DNA of 64,000 nucleotides from Chitinophagales bacterium (lineage in GTDB: Bacteria; Bacteroidota; Bacteroidia; Chitinophagales; JADIYW01): the NCBI GenBank assembly GCA_020636535.1, contig JACJXT010000011.1, positions 682,001 to 746,000 of the forward strand, read 5' to 3'. How positions within the stretch are numbered: the first letter of the stretch is position 1; the number at the start of each line of letters is the position of its first letter. The notes under the pieces are model-generated. The model made no database searches. It worked only from the letters and a program-made list of their open reading frames with translations, and was not told the origin of the DNA. Both the position numbers and the translations under genes were made by a program. Of the stretch, positions 63,351-64,000 are shown one piece after another.

Positions 63351-64000
63351 TATTAATGAATTTTATTTCGCCGTACATTCCAATTTTGTAAGCACCATTA
63401 TTTTGCACCTTTATTTTTACAGCATAAACCATATTGGCTCTATCTTCTTTTGTTTGAATGGTTTTTGGCGTAAACTCAGCTTTATTGCTAATCCAAGTAA
63501 TAATACCTTTTGTTGAGTTGAACCCATTGTTGCCATCGTCAGTAAGTACTTCTACAGTATCGTTGAGTTTTATTTTTGCTAATTGATTGCCTGTTACATA
63601 AACTCTTAAAATAATTGTAGATAAATCGGCAATTTTGTAGAGTGGTTTTCCTACAGTTGTAAATTCACCGCTATAAGCATATTGAGTTAAAACTGTTCCT
63701 TTAAATTCATTTATAATAGTTCCATCAGATATTTGATTTTTAATAATGTCTAATTTTTTTTCACCAGGATTTTTCTCACTCAGTATTGCTTTGTTTTGAA
63801 TGCCTGCAGTTTGTTGTGCTGCTTGAATTTGAGCATTTAACACGCTAATTTGTTTCTTGGCTGTCTGAATTTGTTTTTGTAAAACTTCTTGTTGTCCAAC
63901 TAAGTCATCTAATTGTTTTTTAGGTGCTGCATTGGCATTAACTAAATTTTGAAATCGGAGAACTTCTTTATTTAAAACAGTTAATTGTTGTTCGAGTGTT
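63343..64000 (-). CDS. HlyD-family membrane fusion protein, cut by the window edge
   Basis: The frame stays open to the right edge; in-frame residues before the GTG at 63843 include TLEQQLTVLNKEVLRFQNL and KKQLDDLVGQQEVLQKQI, a coiled coil typical of HlyD/AcrA-type adaptors, so the apparent start at 63843 is internal. The C-terminus has the barrel-sandwich and beta-barrel parts: GTVLTQYAYSGEFTTVGKPL and VYAVKIKVQNNGAYKIGMYG. Its N-terminus lies outside. It is the first visible gene of the export operon, linking the inner-membrane ABC complex to an outer-membrane channel. Confidence 0.88.
   Translation of the reverse strand, partial: TLEQQLTVLNKEVLRFQNLVNANAAPKKQLDDLVGQQEVLQKQIQTAKKQISVLNAQIQAAQQTAGIQNKAILSEKNPGEKKLDIIKNQISDGTIINEFKGTVLTQYAYSGEFTTVGKPLYKIADLSTIILRVYVTGNQLAKIKLNDTVEVLTDDGNNGFNSTKGIITWISNKAEFTPKTIQTKEDRANMVYAVKIKVQNNGAYKIGMYGEIKFINND

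Noticed and set aside
1..64000. CRISPR array, prophage or insertion sequence
   Set aside because: No regularly spaced repeats, no cas genes, transposase, integrase or phage structural gene were seen in any frame.

Overview
The window is a 64 kb stretch of a low-GC Bacteroidota chromosome, most likely from an aerobic, gliding-type lineage such as Chitinophagales or Sphingobacteriia/Flavobacteriia relatives. Evidence is the exact -7 promoter element TAnnTTTG in front of many genes with no clear Shine-Dalgarno sequences, gldC, three secreted proteins with C-terminal type IX secretion (YPNPT) sorting domains, TonB-dependent receptors with carboxypeptidase-regulatory N-termini, bacillithiol synthesis (bshC), and a tmRNA whose tag ends in NNFAMAA. 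Most genes are ordinary chromosomal housekeeping or envelope genes, not a mobile island. Nothing resembles a prophage, transposase, CRISPR array or rRNA operon.

Layout. 0-7.9 kb: 3' part of nth, a DUF6089-like outer-membrane barrel, an HI0933-type flavoprotein translationally coupled to an AEC transporter, a small fatty-acid-hydroxylase family protein, and a GlcD-GlcF fusion dehydrogenase. 8-12.5 kb: small lipoproteins and hypothetical genes interspersed with palindromic repeats. 12.6-20.7 kb: a toxin-antitoxin pair, gmk, proB, hypotheticals, a Crp/Fnr regulator, a repeat-rich non-coding stretch (17.6-18.3 kb), then divergent lysC and fbp. 20.7-28.8 kb: bshC, lolA-like gene, ftsK and a TonB receptor. 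29.3-32.1 kb: a two-gene candidate anti-phage system. 32.1-36.3 kb: a lipid kinase, glpD and alkyl-DHAP-synthase-like operon. 36.4-46.9 kb: an ABC-F protein with one degenerate nucleotide site, two tandem GH172 (DUF2961) secreted enzymes, rpe and a second TonB receptor. 47.2-50.7 kb: sulfotransferase, P450 and ssrA (tmRNA). 50.7-55 kb: a PIN toxin/antitoxin pair, a second ABC-F, gldC and an autoregulated-looking Fic protein. 55-64 kb: a membrane protein, a T9SS esterase, an ICMT-like methyltransferase, a GMC oxidoreductase and a five-gene HlyD/ABC exporter operon cut by the right edge.

The most interesting unit is at 29309-32118. An ABC-type ATPase carrying an AbiJ-NTD3-like N-terminal domain and an unassigned central domain overlaps by ATGA an HNH nuclease gene. 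The ATPase/nuclease logic is that of Septu (PtuA/PtuB), but the ATPase has about 330 extra N-terminal residues. Two toxin-antitoxin modules and the Fic gene each have an inverted repeat in front of the first gene, suggesting autoregulation. Two families of small palindromes, one with a compensatory base-pair change, and a MITE-like repeat family are scattered through the intergenic regions.
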